Origin: Rhodococcoides fascians NBRC 12155 = LMG 3623
GTDB taxonomy: Bacteria > Actinomycetota > Actinomycetes > Mycobacteriales > Mycobacteriaceae
Direction of reading: 5' to 3'
Length of the DNA: 64,000 nucleotides
Assembly: GCF_001894785.1 (NCBI RefSeq)
Contig: NZ_BCWW01000006.1
Span: forward strand, 371,597-435,596
The notes under the pieces were generated by a model. The model worked only from the letters and a program-made list of their open reading frames with translations. It was not told where the DNA came from and did no database searches. Below, piece after piece: positions 63,508-64,000 of the stretch; position 1 is the first letter of the stretch, and every line of letters begins with the position of its first letter. A program made the translations under genes and the position numbers.

Positions 63508-64000
63508 ATGACCAGCGTCCAGGATTCCACTGCACCCGGGTCGGCAGATGCACCCGATATCCATACCACTGCGGGCAAATTGGCCGATCTTCGTAAACGT
63601 CTGGGGGCTGCGGAGATGCCGTCGGGTGAGGCGGCGGTGGAGCGGGTCCACGCGAAGGGCAAGTTGACCGCGCGCGAGCGGATCACGGCCCTGCTCGACG
63701 AGGGCTCGTTCGTCGAACTGGATGCGTTGGCGCGGCACCGATCACAGAATTTCGGGTTGGGTGACAATCGCCCCTTCGGTGACGGTGTCGTCACCGGCTA
63801 CGGCACCGTCGACGGCCGTGATGTGTGTGTGTTCTCCCAGGACGCGACCGTCTTCGGCGGCAGTTTGGGGGAGATCTACGGCGAGAAGATCGTCAAGGTG
63901 ATGGACCTGGCGATCAAGACCGGGCGGCCGTTGGTGGGCATCAACGAAGGCGCCGGGGCCCGCATCCAGGAAGGTGTGGTCTCCCTCGGGTTGTACGGGG
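63508..64000 (+). CDS. accD5: Acyl-CoA carboxylase beta subunit AccD5 (truncated by window end)
   Basis: The first 164 residues of a carboxyltransferase subunit are visible and the frame is open to the right edge. It has [49 protein letters not shown] (both split) and [13 protein letters not shown], the acyl-CoA binding region. AccD5 in mycobacteria carboxylates propionyl-CoA for methylmalonyl-CoA-dependent lipids. TAAAGT (63494-63499) precedes ATG 63508 by eight bases with no Shine-Dalgarno sequence. Confidence 0.93.
   Translation, partial: MTSVQDSTAPGSADAPDIHTTAGKLADLRKRLGAAEMPSGEAAVERVHAKGKLTARERITALLDEGSFVELDALARHRSQNFGLGDNRPFGDGVVTGYGTVDGRDVCVFSQDATVFGGSLGEIYGEKIVKVMDLAIKTGRPLVGINEGAGARIQEGVVSLGLYG

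Overview
The window is 64 kb of high-GC, gene-dense DNA from a mycolic-acid actinobacterium, most likely Rhodococcus (possibly the R. fascians / Rhodococcoides group). The evidence is mtrA-mtrB-lpqB, whiB1 and whiB2, pdtaS, a mycothiol-type SigH/RsrA pair, coenzyme F420 genes (fbiA, fbiB), a 24-residue bL37 ribosomal protein, arabinogalactan-linker sugar genes (rmlD, wbbL) and a trailing accD5. Gene order follows, from memory, the Mycobacterium tuberculosis Rv3206c-Rv3280 block, so most of this is conserved chromosomal core rather than accessory DNA. The genus is an inference; no 16S gene is present. I saw no tRNA, rRNA, CRISPR, insertion sequence or prophage.

Layout. 1-14.5 kb: a GntR regulator (left edge), a phosphotransferase-like protein, moeZ, a DUF3152 putative metalloprotease, a TetR regulator, DUF3107, a ferritin-like protein, a DEAD-box helicase, a beta-propeller protein, an orphan ParA, a DHA2 efflux pump, a histidine phosphatase, a GNAT acetyltransferase, a membrane protein, a 32-bp tandem repeat and a diacylglycerol-kinase-like enzyme. 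14.5-21 kb: whiB1 with a CRP/GlxR-type site, pdtaS, a biotinyl protein, bL37, rsrA-sigH with a SigH-type promoter, ybaK, aroA and rsgA. 21-28 kb: a lipid block with two desA3-like desaturases and their ferredoxin reductase, all three preceded by one shared palindromic motif, then DUF6912, a WS/DGAT-like protein with an altered catalytic motif, and an Rv3235-like protein. 28-37.7 kb: secA1, hpf, a ComF protein, lpqB-mtrB-mtrA and tmk. 37.7-47.4 kb: sahH, an alkane hydroxylase gene without adjacent rubredoxins, an amino-acid permease, and the mannose branch (manA, SIS protein, manB, DUF3499) beside a degenerate zincin. 47.4-57 kb: whiB2 with a long acidic N-terminus, fbiA-fbiB-NUDIX, GDP-mannose pyrophosphorylase-wbbL-rmlD, an LCP protein and a TIGR03089 protein. 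57-64 kb: purK-purE with a small HExxH gene, GtrA, a two-component pair, a bPH membrane protein, birA and the start of accD5.

The genes work mainly in envelope building (mannose and rhamnose precursors, LCP ligase, MtrAB-LpqB, SecA1, AccD5), lipid modification (desaturases, AlkB, WS/DGAT), redox control (SigH/RsrA, WhiB proteins) and housekeeping.

I did not find a clearly new multi-gene system. The strongest leads are regulatory: the shared operator of the desaturase/reductase block, a SigH autoregulatory promoter feeding a two-start sigH, many starts that look leaderless, and a strong hairpin between hpf and secA. Individual oddities are the WhiB2 acidic extension, the HSALVDG acyltransferase and the rubredoxin-less alkB.
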